This document shows, piece after piece, positions 25,916 to 34,648 of a DNA stretch of 50,358 nucleotides; the stretch's first letter is position 1, and each line of letters opens with the position of its first letter. The DNA comes from RUG695 sp050943135 (lineage in GTDB: Bacteria > Planctomycetota > Planctomycetia > Pirellulales > Thermoguttaceae), in contig JBMNOP010000016.1 in assembly GCA_050943135.1 (NCBI GenBank), forward strand, positions 1 to 50,358, read 5' to 3'. The position numbers and the translations under genes are program-made. The notes below the pieces were generated by a model. It had not been told where the DNA came from. It was given only the letters and a program-made list of their open reading frames with translations, and did not search any database.

Positions 25916-27259
25916 ATGAAATTTCGTAATGTTTGCACGTTGACATTGGTTTTGGTTCTGAGTGCCTTAACCTCGGTTTTCGCGCAACAAATTTTTCCGC
26001 CGCCGGTCTTTTCGGGGGTGGTCCGCAACAGTGGTTTTCAAAACCAATTGGTTTCGAAGCCTATGTTTCCCGCGCTTCCCGTTCTCGGGCCCGGTTTTAT
26101 TCCGGTTCCGATCTTCCATCAACGGGGGTTCGGGCAAATACAATGTGTACGGCAGGTTGTCTGCGATATGAACAAAGACGGTATAGCGGGAGAATACGCA
26201 ATGATGGGATATCAATCCGAGCCTTTCGGGCAAACCAACGAGGGGAAAACGGTTACGGCATATACGCTGACCAATGTCAACGGGCTTAAAGCCGTGATCC
26301 TCAATTTCGGCGGCGTTCTTTATTCGATGGAAACTCCCGACCGCAGTGGCAAGTTGGGGAATATTTCCGCCAACCTGGCGACGGTTGCCGAGTATCAGCG
26401 GTTCCGCCCCTATTTCGGTTCGCTGGTCGGCCGCTACGGAAACCGGATCGCTCGCGGCAAATTCACCCTTGACGGAGTCGATTACCAGGTTCCGGTCAAT
26501 GACGGCGTTAATGCTCTTCACGGGGGCCTTGCCGGGTTTGACCAGCGGATTTGGGATGCCGAACCCTTTATGACCGATAACGGTGTCGGCGTTAAACTGA
26601 CCTACTCAGCCAAAGACGGTGAAGAAGGGTATCCGGGAAATCTTTCGGTAACGGTCACCTATATCCTTTCGAACGATAACGCACTGACGATCGATTACAC
26701 CGCGGTGACCGACAAAGCCACGCCTCTGAACCTGACGAACCACACGTTCTGGAACCTGGGTGGGGCGCAGTCCGGTTCGATTCTCGACCATGTCTTGAAA
26801 CTCGGCGCTTCGCACTACCTGCCGACCGACGATGGACTTATCCCGACCGGTGAAATAGCCTCGGTCGAATCGACGCCGCTCGACTTCCGTACTCCCAAGC
26901 CGATTGGACAAGATATCGCCCGGATCACCGACCCTTGGTTCCGCGGGGGGTTTGACCACTGCCTGGTTCTCGATAAACCGCAAGAGGGTGGCTTGAGTTT
27001 CTGCGCGTTTGCGGTCGACCCCAAATCGGGACGTACGATGGAAATCGAAACGACTGAACCGGCGGTCCAGTTCTATTCCGGCAATTGGCTCGACGGTACG
27101 ACCGGCATCGGCGGCTACAAGTACGAACAGCATGCCGCCTTCTGTCTAGAGGCGCAGCATTATCCCGATTCCCCCAACCACCCCGCGTTTCCCAACACGA
27201 TCCTCCGTCCCGGCGAGACGTATCGTCAGACGACCGTTCACAAATTCGGTATTCAATAG
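25916..27259 (+). CDS. galM: Secreted aldose 1-epimerase (galactose mutarotase)
   Basis: A 447-residue protein that interconverts alpha and beta anomers of aldoses. The ATG at 25916 follows GGGGGA. Residues 1-23 are a clear signal peptide (LVLVLSALTSVFA before QQIF), unlike the cytoplasmic E. coli GalM. Then come about 70 residues rich in Pro and Phe with no recognised fold (FPPPVFSGVV to HQRGFGQIQC). The mutarotase domain starts near residue 100 (FGQTNEGKTVTAYTL). Active-site marks: YGNRIARGKF, GVNALHGG, NLTNHTFWNLGG with the catalytic His, FDHCLVLDK and the C-terminal Glu in CLEAQHYPDSPNHP. Export fits use on sugars released outside, for example by the rhamnosidase. Confidence 0.92.
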   Translation: MKFRNVCTLTLVLVLSALTSVFAQQIFPPPVFSGVVRNSGFQNQLVSKPMFPALPVLGPGFIPVPIFHQRGFGQIQCVRQVVCDMNKDGIAGEYAMMGYQSEPFGQTNEGKTVTAYTLTNVNGLKAVILNFGGVLYSMETPDRSGKLGNISANLATVAEYQRFRPYFGSLVGRYGNRIARGKFTLDGVDYQVPVNDGVNALHGGLAGFDQRIWDAEPFMTDNGVGVKLTYSAKDGEEGYPGNLSVTVTYILSNDNALTIDYTAVTDKATPLNLTNHTFWNLGGAQSGSILDHVLKLGASHYLPTDDGLIPTGEIASVESTPLDFRTPKPIGQDIARITDPWFRGGFDHCLVLDKPQEGGLSFCAFAVDPKSGRTMEIETTEPAVQFYSGNWLDGTTGIGGYKYEQHAAFCLEAQHYPDSPNHPAFPNTILRPGETYRQTTVHKFGIQ

Positions 27260-27290
27260 CCAAAGTTACGCGTCATTAGGAACCAGGTCG

Positions 27291-28160
27291 ATGGCATCGT
27301 GCAACGATTTGATCGCCGCATTAGAGCGTTCCTGTCCCCCACCGTTGGCAGAGGATTGGGATAACGTTGGGTTTCTTCTCGGCGAGCGACAGAAAGAGGT
27401 CAGGCGGGTAATGACCTGCCTGACCCTCTCGTTCGAGACGGTCGACGAGGCGATTGCCGAAAAGGCCGACCTGGTGATCTCGCATCATCCCTTTCCGTTC
27501 CGTGCCGAGAAGCGTTGGACGACCGAAACCCCAACCGGATCGATTCTTCTTCGCCTTGTTCGGGGAGACGTGGCGGTTTTCAGTCCCCACACTGCCCACG
27601 ATTCTGCATTTTGGGGAGTGAACCGTCAGTTGGCCGAGCTTTTCGGACTGGTAGATGTCAAACCACTGAATTCCGGCACGCTTGAAGCCTCGCCATCGAT
27701 GCTCGAAGGGGCTTCGTCTCAAACGAAAGGCCTTTTGAGCTCTGAGCTCGGAGCGGTATTGGGGAGCGGGCGGATCGGTTCCTTTTCCGAACCGATTCGC
27801 CTTTCGACATTCATCCGGCAGGTCAGTCAAAAACTGCGTCAGCCGACCCTGACCTACGTCGGCGATCCGAACCGCGAAGTCTGTCGTCTGGCGATCGGTT
27901 GCGGTGCCGCCGACGATTTTATCGTCGCGGCGGCCCATGCGGGGGCCGACGTGCTTCTGTTGGGTGAGGCGCGTTTTCATGGCGCGCTCCTTGCAAGCGA
28001 GCTGGCAATGTCGCTGGTCCTTCCGGGACATTACGCGACCGAACGTTTTGCCATGGAGACCATGGCCGAACGTTTGGCGGCTCTCTTTCCCGACCTGACG
28101 GTTTGGGCAAGCCGCGCCGAGTGCGACCCGATCCGTTGCTGGCCTGCGCCGCAAGATTGA
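27291..28160 (+). CDS. Nif3-like dinuclear metal-centre protein (YbgI/DUF34)
   Basis: A 289-residue protein of the NIF3/YbgI family, which forms toroidal hexamers with a two-metal site; its biochemical role is still debated (a GTP cyclohydrolase 1 type 2 label is common but doubtful). The metal ligands are visible: H65-H66 in ISHHPFPF, the HTAHD segment (usual form HTNxD, so the middle is changed), and the C-terminal H and E in LPGHYATERFAMETMAERL. W23-D24-N25-V-G-F is the N-terminal signature. The canonical C-terminal TGDxxHH motif reads LLGEARFHG here, so one ligand region is altered. It follows the epimerase gene by 31 nt. Confidence 0.88.
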   Translation: MASCNDLIAALERSCPPPLAEDWDNVGFLLGERQKEVRRVMTCLTLSFETVDEAIAEKADLVISHHPFPFRAEKRWTTETPTGSILLRLVRGDVAVFSPHTAHDSAFWGVNRQLAELFGLVDVKPLNSGTLEASPSMLEGASSQTKGLLSSELGAVLGSGRIGSFSEPIRLSTFIRQVSQKLRQPTLTYVGDPNREVCRLAIGCGAADDFIVAAAHAGADVLLLGEARFHGALLASELAMSLVLPGHYATERFAMETMAERLAALFPDLTVWASRAECDPIRCWPAPQD

Positions 28161-28321
28161 GTTTCCGGGCCCTTAAAACAAAGATTACCCTGACCGAAAA
28201 ACCCGATTGGATTTAAGCCTCTGCGACAATAAAACCTTCCCGTTTGTTCTTCGATTCGCCTTCCGATCGCTCGTTTGCGATCCGGATTTCAGCGCGGTTC
28301 AGGATTTGAGGATTCATTCGT

Positions 28322-29362
28322 ATGGCAAGATCAAAAACTCAAAAGAACTTCCCGAAACTTCACAATGCGACCTGGCCGGGAGTGGTCGGGAAGGGGACAC
28401 CCGATAACCCGATCATCGAGCTCAAACAAATGCTCGAACTCACCAAAAACGCCGAGTACGAAGGTCTTCGTTTTGACGGTGTTGACCTGTTTCTCGACCA
28501 TCCCCACTACAATCTCGAGGGAGGGCATGCCGCGGCCGAAGAGACGGCGGCGCTTGTCAGTGAATATGGTTTGGCGATCGGTACGGTTGTCGCGCCGATC
28601 TGGAGCGGTTCGGCAATCGGTTCGGAGGAGAAACGTGCCCATTTCCTTCATCAGGTTCGACTCGGTTGCTCGATTGCCAAAGAATTGCGTGATTTGGGGG
28701 TCCGTCCGAACGGATGCGTCCGAATCGATTCTTCGACCTCGGTTGAAGAGTGGGCGAAAGACCCCGAGGGGAATCAAAAACAGCTGGCCGAAACTTTCGA
28801 TGCCGCCTGCGATATCGCCAACGAGTACGACGAAATTCTTGCTGCCGAAGGAGAAATCTGCTGGGGCGGGATGCACAGCTGGAAGAGAATGCTTCAACTT
28901 CTCGAGATGGTCGACCGTCCGCAAACGCTTCGCTTCCAGGCTGATTTGGCTCACACGCTCCTTTACCTGATGGGATACAACGCACCGGAAGATCGGCTCC
29001 TTCCCGAAAACTTCGACTGGTCCGACACCGCCGCGTTCGATGCCGCTTACACCCGAATGACCGACAAACTTCGTCCTTGGACGGTTGATCTGCACATCGC
29101 GCAGAACGACGCGACGGCATTCGGTTCCGGATCCCATGATAAGACGGGGCGCCACTGCCTGCCGAAAGATCCGGACGGCAAACTCGACATTGTCAAATAC
29201 GCCGGCTTCTGGCTTAAAGACGAAGACGGGCTCCTGAAAATGTTTAATCACATCTGTTGGGACGGTTGCATGTTCCCGAACGACGTGATGCTCAAACAGG
29301 AGACCTGGAACGATGTCCTGGAAATGATGGTGAAAGTCCGTCAAGAATACGGTTGGAAATAG
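28322..29362 (+). CDS. Sugar phosphate isomerase/epimerase-like TIM-barrel protein
   Basis: A 346-residue protein of the AP-endonuclease-2/xylose-isomerase-like TIM-barrel superfamily. Members bind a divalent metal and isomerise or epimerise sugars or inositols. Likely metal ligands are the Glu in ILAAEGEICWGGMHSW, the Asp in FQADLAHTLLYLMGY and the His in VDLHIAQND. It has no signal peptide. The ATG at 28322 is preceded by AGGA about 9 nt upstream. A cysteine hydrolase gene follows 43 nt later. The natural substrate cannot be inferred; the family name is used only as a fold assignment. Confidence 0.8.
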   Translation: MARSKTQKNFPKLHNATWPGVVGKGTPDNPIIELKQMLELTKNAEYEGLRFDGVDLFLDHPHYNLEGGHAAAEETAALVSEYGLAIGTVVAPIWSGSAIGSEEKRAHFLHQVRLGCSIAKELRDLGVRPNGCVRIDSSTSVEEWAKDPEGNQKQLAETFDAACDIANEYDEILAAEGEICWGGMHSWKRMLQLLEMVDRPQTLRFQADLAHTLLYLMGYNAPEDRLLPENFDWSDTAAFDAAYTRMTDKLRPWTVDLHIAQNDATAFGSGSHDKTGRHCLPKDPDGKLDIVKYAGFWLKDEDGLLKMFNHICWDGCMFPNDVMLKQETWNDVLEMMVKVRQEYGWK

Positions 29363-29405
29363 TTGTGGCTTGAAAGATTTACGAGTTCCCGAAGAAAGGA
29401 CGCGA

Positions 29406-30002
29406 ATGTACGCAAAAGAAACTGCTGTTATTTTTATCGAATTTCAAAATGATTTTTGCCACCCCAACGGTCTTCTCTACAATGTGGTCAAAGAGGAACT
29501 TGCTCGCTTGGAGACGGTGCGGAACGCGCAGCGTCTTCTGGCGGGTGTTCGCCGTCTCGGCTGTAAGGTGATTCATTCTCCCTTTACGTTCGACCGCGTC
29601 TGGAGCGAGACGCATCAGGTTGAAGGAACCCTCAAAGACATCTACGACGGAGGTGTCTTTACGCCCGGTTCTTGGGGACACGAGATCATCGACGAGCTTA
29701 AGCCGATTGACGGGGAAGTGGTCCTTGTGGGAAAACGTTCGCTCAGCGCGTTTTCCCACACCAACCTGGCCGACATTCTTCGCTTTGCCGGGATCAAGAA
29801 CCTGATTGTCACCGGTCAGTTGACAAACGTCTGTGCCCAGGCGACGGCCCATTCGGCCTACGACCTCGGATTCCGTGTTCGTATGATCCCCGAAGCGTGT
29901 GCTTCCGCCTCTCGCGCGATCCACGAATATGTTGTGAGTCAGGCTGCCCCGCTTTTCGGTGAGGTGCCGACCGTCGATTCGTTCCTCGCGTCGTTGCGGT
30001 AA
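29406..30002 (+). CDS. Isochorismatase-family cysteine hydrolase
   Basis: A 198-residue cytoplasmic hydrolase of the isochorismatase-like fold, whose members cleave C-N bonds (nicotinamidase, N-carbamoylsarcosine amidase, ureidoacrylate hydrolase) or isochorismate. The triad is clear: the Asp of IEFQNDF, Lys of VLVGKRSLSAF, and the nucleophile Cys in GQLTNVCAQATAHSAYDLGF. The NVCAQAT and cis-peptide-like contexts fit the amidase branch. AAGGA lies upstream of the ATG at 29406; an earlier in-frame TTG at 29370 adds a segment without family features. An intrinsic terminator follows. The substrate is unknown. Confidence 0.9.
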   Translation: MYAKETAVIFIEFQNDFCHPNGLLYNVVKEELARLETVRNAQRLLAGVRRLGCKVIHSPFTFDRVWSETHQVEGTLKDIYDGGVFTPGSWGHEIIDELKPIDGEVVLVGKRSLSAFSHTNLADILRFAGIKNLIVTGQLTNVCAQATAHSAYDLGFRVRMIPEACASASRAIHEYVVSQAAPLFGEVPTVDSFLASLR

Positions 30003-30038
30003 ATCCGCCACACGAAAAACGTCCCGCCGATTTTCGCG

Positions 30039-30085
30039 CTCACTTGAAAACCCGTGTTGCGGGGGCAAGTGAGCTCTTTTTTTTT
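30039..30085 (+). terminator. Intrinsic terminator after the cysteine hydrolase
   Basis: GCTCACTTG (30039-30047) pairs with CAAGTGAGC (30066-30074), followed by a long T-run. It closes the transcript that includes the TIM-barrel and hydrolase genes. Confidence 0.9.
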
Positions 30086-30112
30086 CGGCACACCGGTTTT
30101 CGGCGACCATCC

Positions 30113-30141
30113 TTGAACCGGGATTTTATTTCATTTACAAT
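30113..30141 (+). promoter_or_regulatory. Promoter of the sodium:solute symporter gene
   Basis: TTGAAC (30113-30118), 17-nt spacer, TACAAT (30136-30141). The start near 30148 gives a leader of about 68 nt. Confidence 0.7.
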
Positions 30142-30215
30142 TGATATCCTTCATTCCGGTCGCAAGACTTGATCGATTTTGTTTTTGTGGTCCTTTTGCT
30201 CATACGAGGTGAGTA

Positions 30216-32267
30216 ATGTCTAACCTGTTCTTATTGGCTCAAAGTGTACCTGATACCGCCGCGGGAGAAGTCTGTGGTCCTCTCTGCAGGTACTGGGCCG
30301 ATATCGTCGTTTTTGCGTTGTTTCTTTCAGCTGTCGTCTTTACCGCGTTTTCGGCCAGCCGCAAATCGGGATCGGGGAGCGAGTCGTACTTCCTGGCCGG
30401 ACGTGGTCTTTCATGGTGGCTCATCGGCATTTCTTTGATCGCCGCCAACATTTCCGCGGAACAATTCATCGGCATGTCGGGGAACGCTTCCGACTACATC
30501 GGAATGGCGGTTGCCAGTTACGAATGGGTGGCGGCTCTCTCTTTGGTCATCGTCGCATTTTTTTTCCTGCCCCGATTCCTCCATGCCGGGATCTACACCA
30601 TTCCGGAATACCTCGAAAACCGGTTCAGCAAAGGGGCTCGCACGTTGATGTCGCTGATGATGGTCATCATGCTGGTTGCGGTCAACTTTACCGCTGTCAC
30701 CTATGCCGGGGCGAAATACTTTGATGTCCTCTTTTCCGATTTCCATATCTCAACTCCTTTCTTTACCGGAGCACCTTTGAACCTTTATACTCTCTGTTGG
30801 TTCATCGGCATTTTGGCCGCGGCGTATGTCTTTGCCGGCGGGCTGAAGGCCTGCGCGTGGGCAGACCTGCTCCAAGGGACGGCCCTGATTGCCGGTGGGG
30901 CGATTGTCCTCTATTTTGCTCTGCAGACTCTTGGTAACGCTGACCCCCAGACACTCACCCCCGCACAGACAGCGGCTGCCAACGAGGTCGTAAGCGACCC
31001 ATCGGTTCTTGCCGACCATGGAGCGATTCAGCGGTTCCGTGAACTAAACGCGGGAAAACTGCGGATGAACCTTCCCGCGTCCGATAAATTCCTCCCGGTC
31101 ACGGCGCTCCTTCTCGGAATCTGGATCCCAAACCTTTACTACTGGGGGCTGAATCAATACATCATTCAGCGTACTCTCGGTTCGAAAAGTCTGGCCGAAG
31201 GGCAGAAAGGTCTTGTGTTTGCGGCGGTTATGAAGCTGATCATCCCTTTCATCATTGTCTTCCCCGGAATGATGGCGTATAACCTTTATCACGGCGAGAT
31301 GAAGTCGAGCGCCGCCAAAAATGCCGCGGTCGAGCTTGACCGTCTTGAAGCGATGAAAGATACATCGTTCGAATCGAACGGTGGCAGCCCGTTTTTTGCC
31401 TTTACCGACGAGTTTGCCGAAAAGAATCCGCAACAGGCTCGTGCGATGGTTCTCTGTAATGCGAAGATTGCCGGTATCGACCTGGCCGAGGATGGAGTCG
31501 ACCCGGCCGCACTGCGTGAATCATTTGCCGCAAAACTGAATGAAAAGAAAGCCGCCGATCCTTCGTTCAAGGTCAAATATAACCCGCCGGTCGCCTACTG
31601 CGATTACGACTCGGCATTCCCCTTGCTGGTGAAAAACCTTGTCCCGCTCGGAGGGTTCAAAGGATTTCTTTTTGCGGCGCTTTTGGGAGCGATCATCAGT
31701 TCCGTTGCCGCGATGCTCAACGCCGCCTCGACCATCTTTACGATGGATATTTATAAGGAATACTTCAGCAAAAACGCTTCCGAAAAAAGTCTCGTTTCGG
31801 TTGGCCGTCTGTCGGTTGTCGTCTTTGTGATCATCGGTTGCTGGATCGCTCCGCAACTTGCCAACCCGAAGTTCGGCGGCATTTTTAAGTTTATCCAAGA
31901 ATTTCAGGGTTATATCTCTCCCGGAATTTTGGCGGCATTTGCCATCGGGTTCTGTGTGAAACGCGCGCCGTCGATCTGCGGTCTTCTTTCGCTTCTTCTC
32001 TGCCCGATCATTTACGGATACTTGCATTTCTTCGTGCCGAGCCTCGATTTCCTGAACCGGATGGTGGTAACCTTTTTTGCCATCGTCGCGCTCGATTTGC
32101 TCATCACGGTGATTTGGCCGCGGAAAGAAGAGTTTGTCCAAGAGAAGAAAACGACGCTCGATCTGACGTTCTCGAAAGCGGCGGTCGTGGTCGGCGTGAT
32201 GGTGGTCATCGTCACCCTCTGTCTTTACGCCGTCTTCTGGGATTACAGCACGCCGATGTTCCGCTGA
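30216..32267 (+). CDS. Sodium:solute symporter (SSS family, sugar-type)
   Basis: A 683-residue inner-membrane Na+-coupled transporter with about 14 membrane segments. SESYFLAGRGLSWWLIG and ISLIAANISAEQFIGMSG are the N-terminal SSS hallmarks. GLWIPNLFYWGLNQ-like GIWIPNLYYWGLNQ and SSVAAMLNAASTIFTMDIY match the sugar (SGLT) branch. Two soluble stretches stand out: about 240-290, and about 360-462 between MMAYNLYHG and CDYDSAFPLLV. In vSGLT-type proteins the second junction is short. GAGGTGA lies 6 nt upstream of the ATG. It has its own promoter. A sugar or polyol substrate fits the surrounding genes but is inference. Confidence 0.93.
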   Translation: MSNLFLLAQSVPDTAAGEVCGPLCRYWADIVVFALFLSAVVFTAFSASRKSGSGSESYFLAGRGLSWWLIGISLIAANISAEQFIGMSGNASDYIGMAVASYEWVAALSLVIVAFFFLPRFLHAGIYTIPEYLENRFSKGARTLMSLMMVIMLVAVNFTAVTYAGAKYFDVLFSDFHISTPFFTGAPLNLYTLCWFIGILAAAYVFAGGLKACAWADLLQGTALIAGGAIVLYFALQTLGNADPQTLTPAQTAAANEVVSDPSVLADHGAIQRFRELNAGKLRMNLPASDKFLPVTALLLGIWIPNLYYWGLNQYIIQRTLGSKSLAEGQKGLVFAAVMKLIIPFIIVFPGMMAYNLYHGEMKSSAAKNAAVELDRLEAMKDTSFESNGGSPFFAFTDEFAEKNPQQARAMVLCNAKIAGIDLAEDGVDPAALRESFAAKLNEKKAADPSFKVKYNPPVAYCDYDSAFPLLVKNLVPLGGFKGFLFAALLGAIISSVAAMLNAASTIFTMDIYKEYFSKNASEKSLVSVGRLSVVVFVIIGCWIAPQLANPKFGGIFKFIQEFQGYISPGILAAFAIGFCVKRAPSICGLLSLLLCPIIYGYLHFFVPSLDFLNRMVVTFFAIVALDLLITVIWPRKEEFVQEKKTTLDLTFSKAAVVVGVMVVIVTLCLYAVFWDYSTPMFR

Positions 32268-32296
32268 TTTTCAGCGCCAATGAGACTGAAATCAGC
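32263..32296 (+). promoter_or_regulatory. Stem-loop at the 3' end of the symporter gene
   Basis: GCTGATTTTCAG (32263-32274) pairs with CTGAAATCAGC (32286-32296) apart from one bulged T, and overlaps the stop codon. No T-run follows, so it is more likely an mRNA 3'-end stabiliser than a complete terminator. Confidence 0.5.
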
Positions 32297-33384
32297 GAAA
32301 GATGTGGTGTGATTCGGAACATTTTTCTGCTTTTTCCCGGAGGGTTCTTCCCGTTGCCGACGGCCTTTGCCGAAAACGCGTCGAAACCTCCGGTGACGAT
32401 CATGCGTTGTAATCATCTCGGAATCCCCGACGACCTAACCACCTGGTTTTGGCGCAGGCCGATTCCGGCCGACTCCGACGCGGTGACGGCGAGTCGAACC
32501 CGATTGTCGGCAGCGAACATCTTCCTTTAACACTCGGGGTTATTTGGCTTCCGGAGTCCGGGGATTCCCGCCGACCTTTCCGGACGACGAACCCCTGCCG
32601 ATTCTTCGACCCCTGTTTTCGATCGTACCGTACCGGTCGCCAAACCGACGGGGTTACCGGTCGGGCGGGGCGAGACGAACATTCTGCCGAGTGCGGGTTG
32701 TGACGTGCTTCTTCTTTTGCCCCTTCGAAAAAGTCTGTCTCCGGTTTGAGGAGGCGGGGATATCCGAACCGGTTCCGCTTGACCGACTTTCGGTCCTTCT
32801 TCCGATCGACCGCGGGAACATAAAGCGAAGAAATACCTCGAATTCAACAGCGACATCTAACCGGTCTTACGGTCGGCGTCGACGACCTGACTCTTACGGC
32901 CGGAATAACGCTTGCAACGAGTTGTGGGTGGCAAAACTTAAAAGCGACGGGATTTGCTTGCGCCATGCCAAAGAGGGATACCGAAAAAGAGCCGATCCAC
33001 GCGACGCCTATCTCAAAATATCGGGTCGGCCGAAGTTTCTATATGCGTATCAGGCGTACTGCTCCTTTTGGTGATGGTTCCCCCACCCATGAAAAACTCT
33101 GTGCGCCGACGTCGGTCGTCTTCGATCGGGCGTGGAACAGACTTTCCGACATTATCCGGCCTGATCGAAGAAGTGTCATTTTTTTCTCTGAAAAACACCG
33201 AAAGTGTTAAATATTTTTTGAAGGTATTCTATTTTACCGGTTTTCCTCTATAATATGACTTGCGTATCTGTGATGAGAGGGGGCTGTACTCGGTTTTAAC
33301 GTGCCGTGACACCCGTTTTGTTTTCGGCTGGCAGTACCCCTTCGGTTGCAAACATCGTTTTTTTTTACCAACGTTTGTCGAAAA
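32297..33384. other. 1.1-kb gap without a recognised gene
   Basis: The longest gene-free stretch of the window. Frames such as 32544-33074 (+) and 32527-32856 (-) are Arg/Pro/Ser-rich and show no family or ribosome site. The last 150 nt are AT-rich and hold the putative -10 box of the WYL regulator gene. Confidence 0.45.
33249..33254 (+). promoter_or_regulatory. Putative -10 box upstream of the WYL regulator gene
   Basis: A perfect TATAAT at 33249-33254 lies in AT-rich DNA. The only -35-like hexamer, TTGAAG at 33218, is 25 nt away, so activation by a factor or a weak promoter is likely. The leader would be about 125 nt. Confidence 0.4.
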
Positions 33385-34506
33385 ATGATGAATAAATCAA
33401 ATCGTGTTTCCGGAAGGGACAAGCCCACGATCATCGTTCCCGAGCGACAGAAAAGAGGCCCTGCTCCGGAAATTGCCGATGATGCCGACATGAAATCGTT
33501 TCGGCGCAAGTGGGCCATCCTCAATATGATCCTCGACACCGAAGACGGCTATACAATCGATGAGCTGGCCGAACACTTCGATGTCAGTCCCCGTACGATC
33601 CGAAGGGACATCGGTATTTTCGACATGGTGTTCGGGGGGTTTGATGCGCAGGTTGAAAAGTGGGGAAGGAAGCGTTTTACGATGGAACGCATCCCGCTCG
33701 GCAACAAGCTCGGCGACGAAACATCCGGCCTGACGCGCGACGAGTTGATGTCGTTCTGCATCGCTCAGCGCCTGATGAGTCCCTTAAAAGGAACCTCCAT
33801 CGACGAAAATATGAAGTCCGGTTGCGATAAAATGCGCAGTTGCCTTCGAAAGTCGACTCTCGAGCAGGTCGATCGTCTCGCCTCGTTCTTCTATCGTCCC
33901 GAATTTAAACGCCCTTACAACGCCCGTGCCGGTCGCAAAATTTCCATCATCTTGGAAGCGCTCATTGACTCTCGGGGCCTGAAGTTTCGTTATAACGAAG
34001 GCGAAAATGACGAGGACCGAATTTATACGGTTCTTCCGTGTGCGATCCTTTATAACGAAGGCTTTATTTACCTGGTCGGCTATCAATACAAAGATATTCT
34101 TAATTCCGACGATGAATCGGTCAAACCGCGGCACTGGAAGTTAAGCCGAATCCTCGCGATGAAACTCACGAATATTCGTTTTCGTCCTCCCGAGGAATTC
34201 AATGCCGAGGACTATTCCTACGGAGACCTTTCCCCCTATTTGGGAGACGCCCCTGCCGTCCGCGTCAAAGTTCAATTTGATCCGAGTGTCGCGACTTTCG
34301 TCAAAGAGCAAAAGCTCCCATGGGTCAAAAACCCGACGCAAAAGCGGAACGGTTCCCTGGAAGGGGAAATGGACGTCAATCCCGACGGATTTGTTCCTTG
34401 GATTTTGAGTTTCGGCTCATCGGCGGAAGTCATTGCCCCGAGATCGATGCGCGATCGTCTCAGTTACGAACTCCGTGCGATCCGCAACAAGTATGCCGTC
34501 GACTGA
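33385..34506 (+). CDS. WYL-domain transcriptional regulator
   Basis: A 373-residue regulator with an N-terminal helix-turn-helix of the DeoR/HTH_11 kind (about 45-90, with YTIDELAEHFDVSPRTIRRDI). A WYL domain follows (about 195-250; YNEGFIYLVGYQ fills the place of the name-giving motif) and then a C-terminal WCX-like extension. WYL domains are known to bind nucleic acid or nucleotide ligands and are common in regulators of phage defence and DNA repair. The start could be the ATG at 33385 or 33388; neither has a strong ribosome site, and a TTG at 33346 extends the frame. The gene stands alone between a gene-free stretch and the convergent cysC, so targets are unknown. Confidence 0.88.
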   Translation: MMNKSNRVSGRDKPTIIVPERQKRGPAPEIADDADMKSFRRKWAILNMILDTEDGYTIDELAEHFDVSPRTIRRDIGIFDMVFGGFDAQVEKWGRKRFTMERIPLGNKLGDETSGLTRDELMSFCIAQRLMSPLKGTSIDENMKSGCDKMRSCLRKSTLEQVDRLASFFYRPEFKRPYNARAGRKISIILEALIDSRGLKFRYNEGENDEDRIYTVLPCAILYNEGFIYLVGYQYKDILNSDDESVKPRHWKLSRILAMKLTNIRFRPPEEFNAEDYSYGDLSPYLGDAPAVRVKVQFDPSVATFVKEQKLPWVKNPTQKRNGSLEGEMDVNPDGFVPWILSFGSSAEVIAPRSMRDRLSYELRAIRNKYAVD

Positions 34507-34555
34507 CTTTTTTCTCCGAGATTCGACGACAGGTAACTTTCGATAACACAAAATA

Positions 34556-34585
34556 CCGGCTCTCTCGTTTCCTCGAGAGAGCCGG
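34556..34585. terminator. Bidirectional terminator between WYL regulator and cysC
   Basis: CCGGCTCTCTCG (34556-34567) and CGAGAGAGCCGG (34574-34585) make a 12-bp stem with a 6-nt loop. It is flanked by AAATA on the left and TTT on the right. It can end both convergent genes. Confidence 0.8.
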
Positions 34586-34648
34586 TTTGCAATGATCGGA
34601 AGTGGTTTATTTTGCGTTGTGTTCGCGAATGTTTCCCGGCCTCCGCAC

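Noticed and set aside
32544..33074. 176-codon frame in the 1.1-kb gap
   Set aside because: Arg/Pro/Ser-rich and irregular, no ribosome site, no recognised motif.
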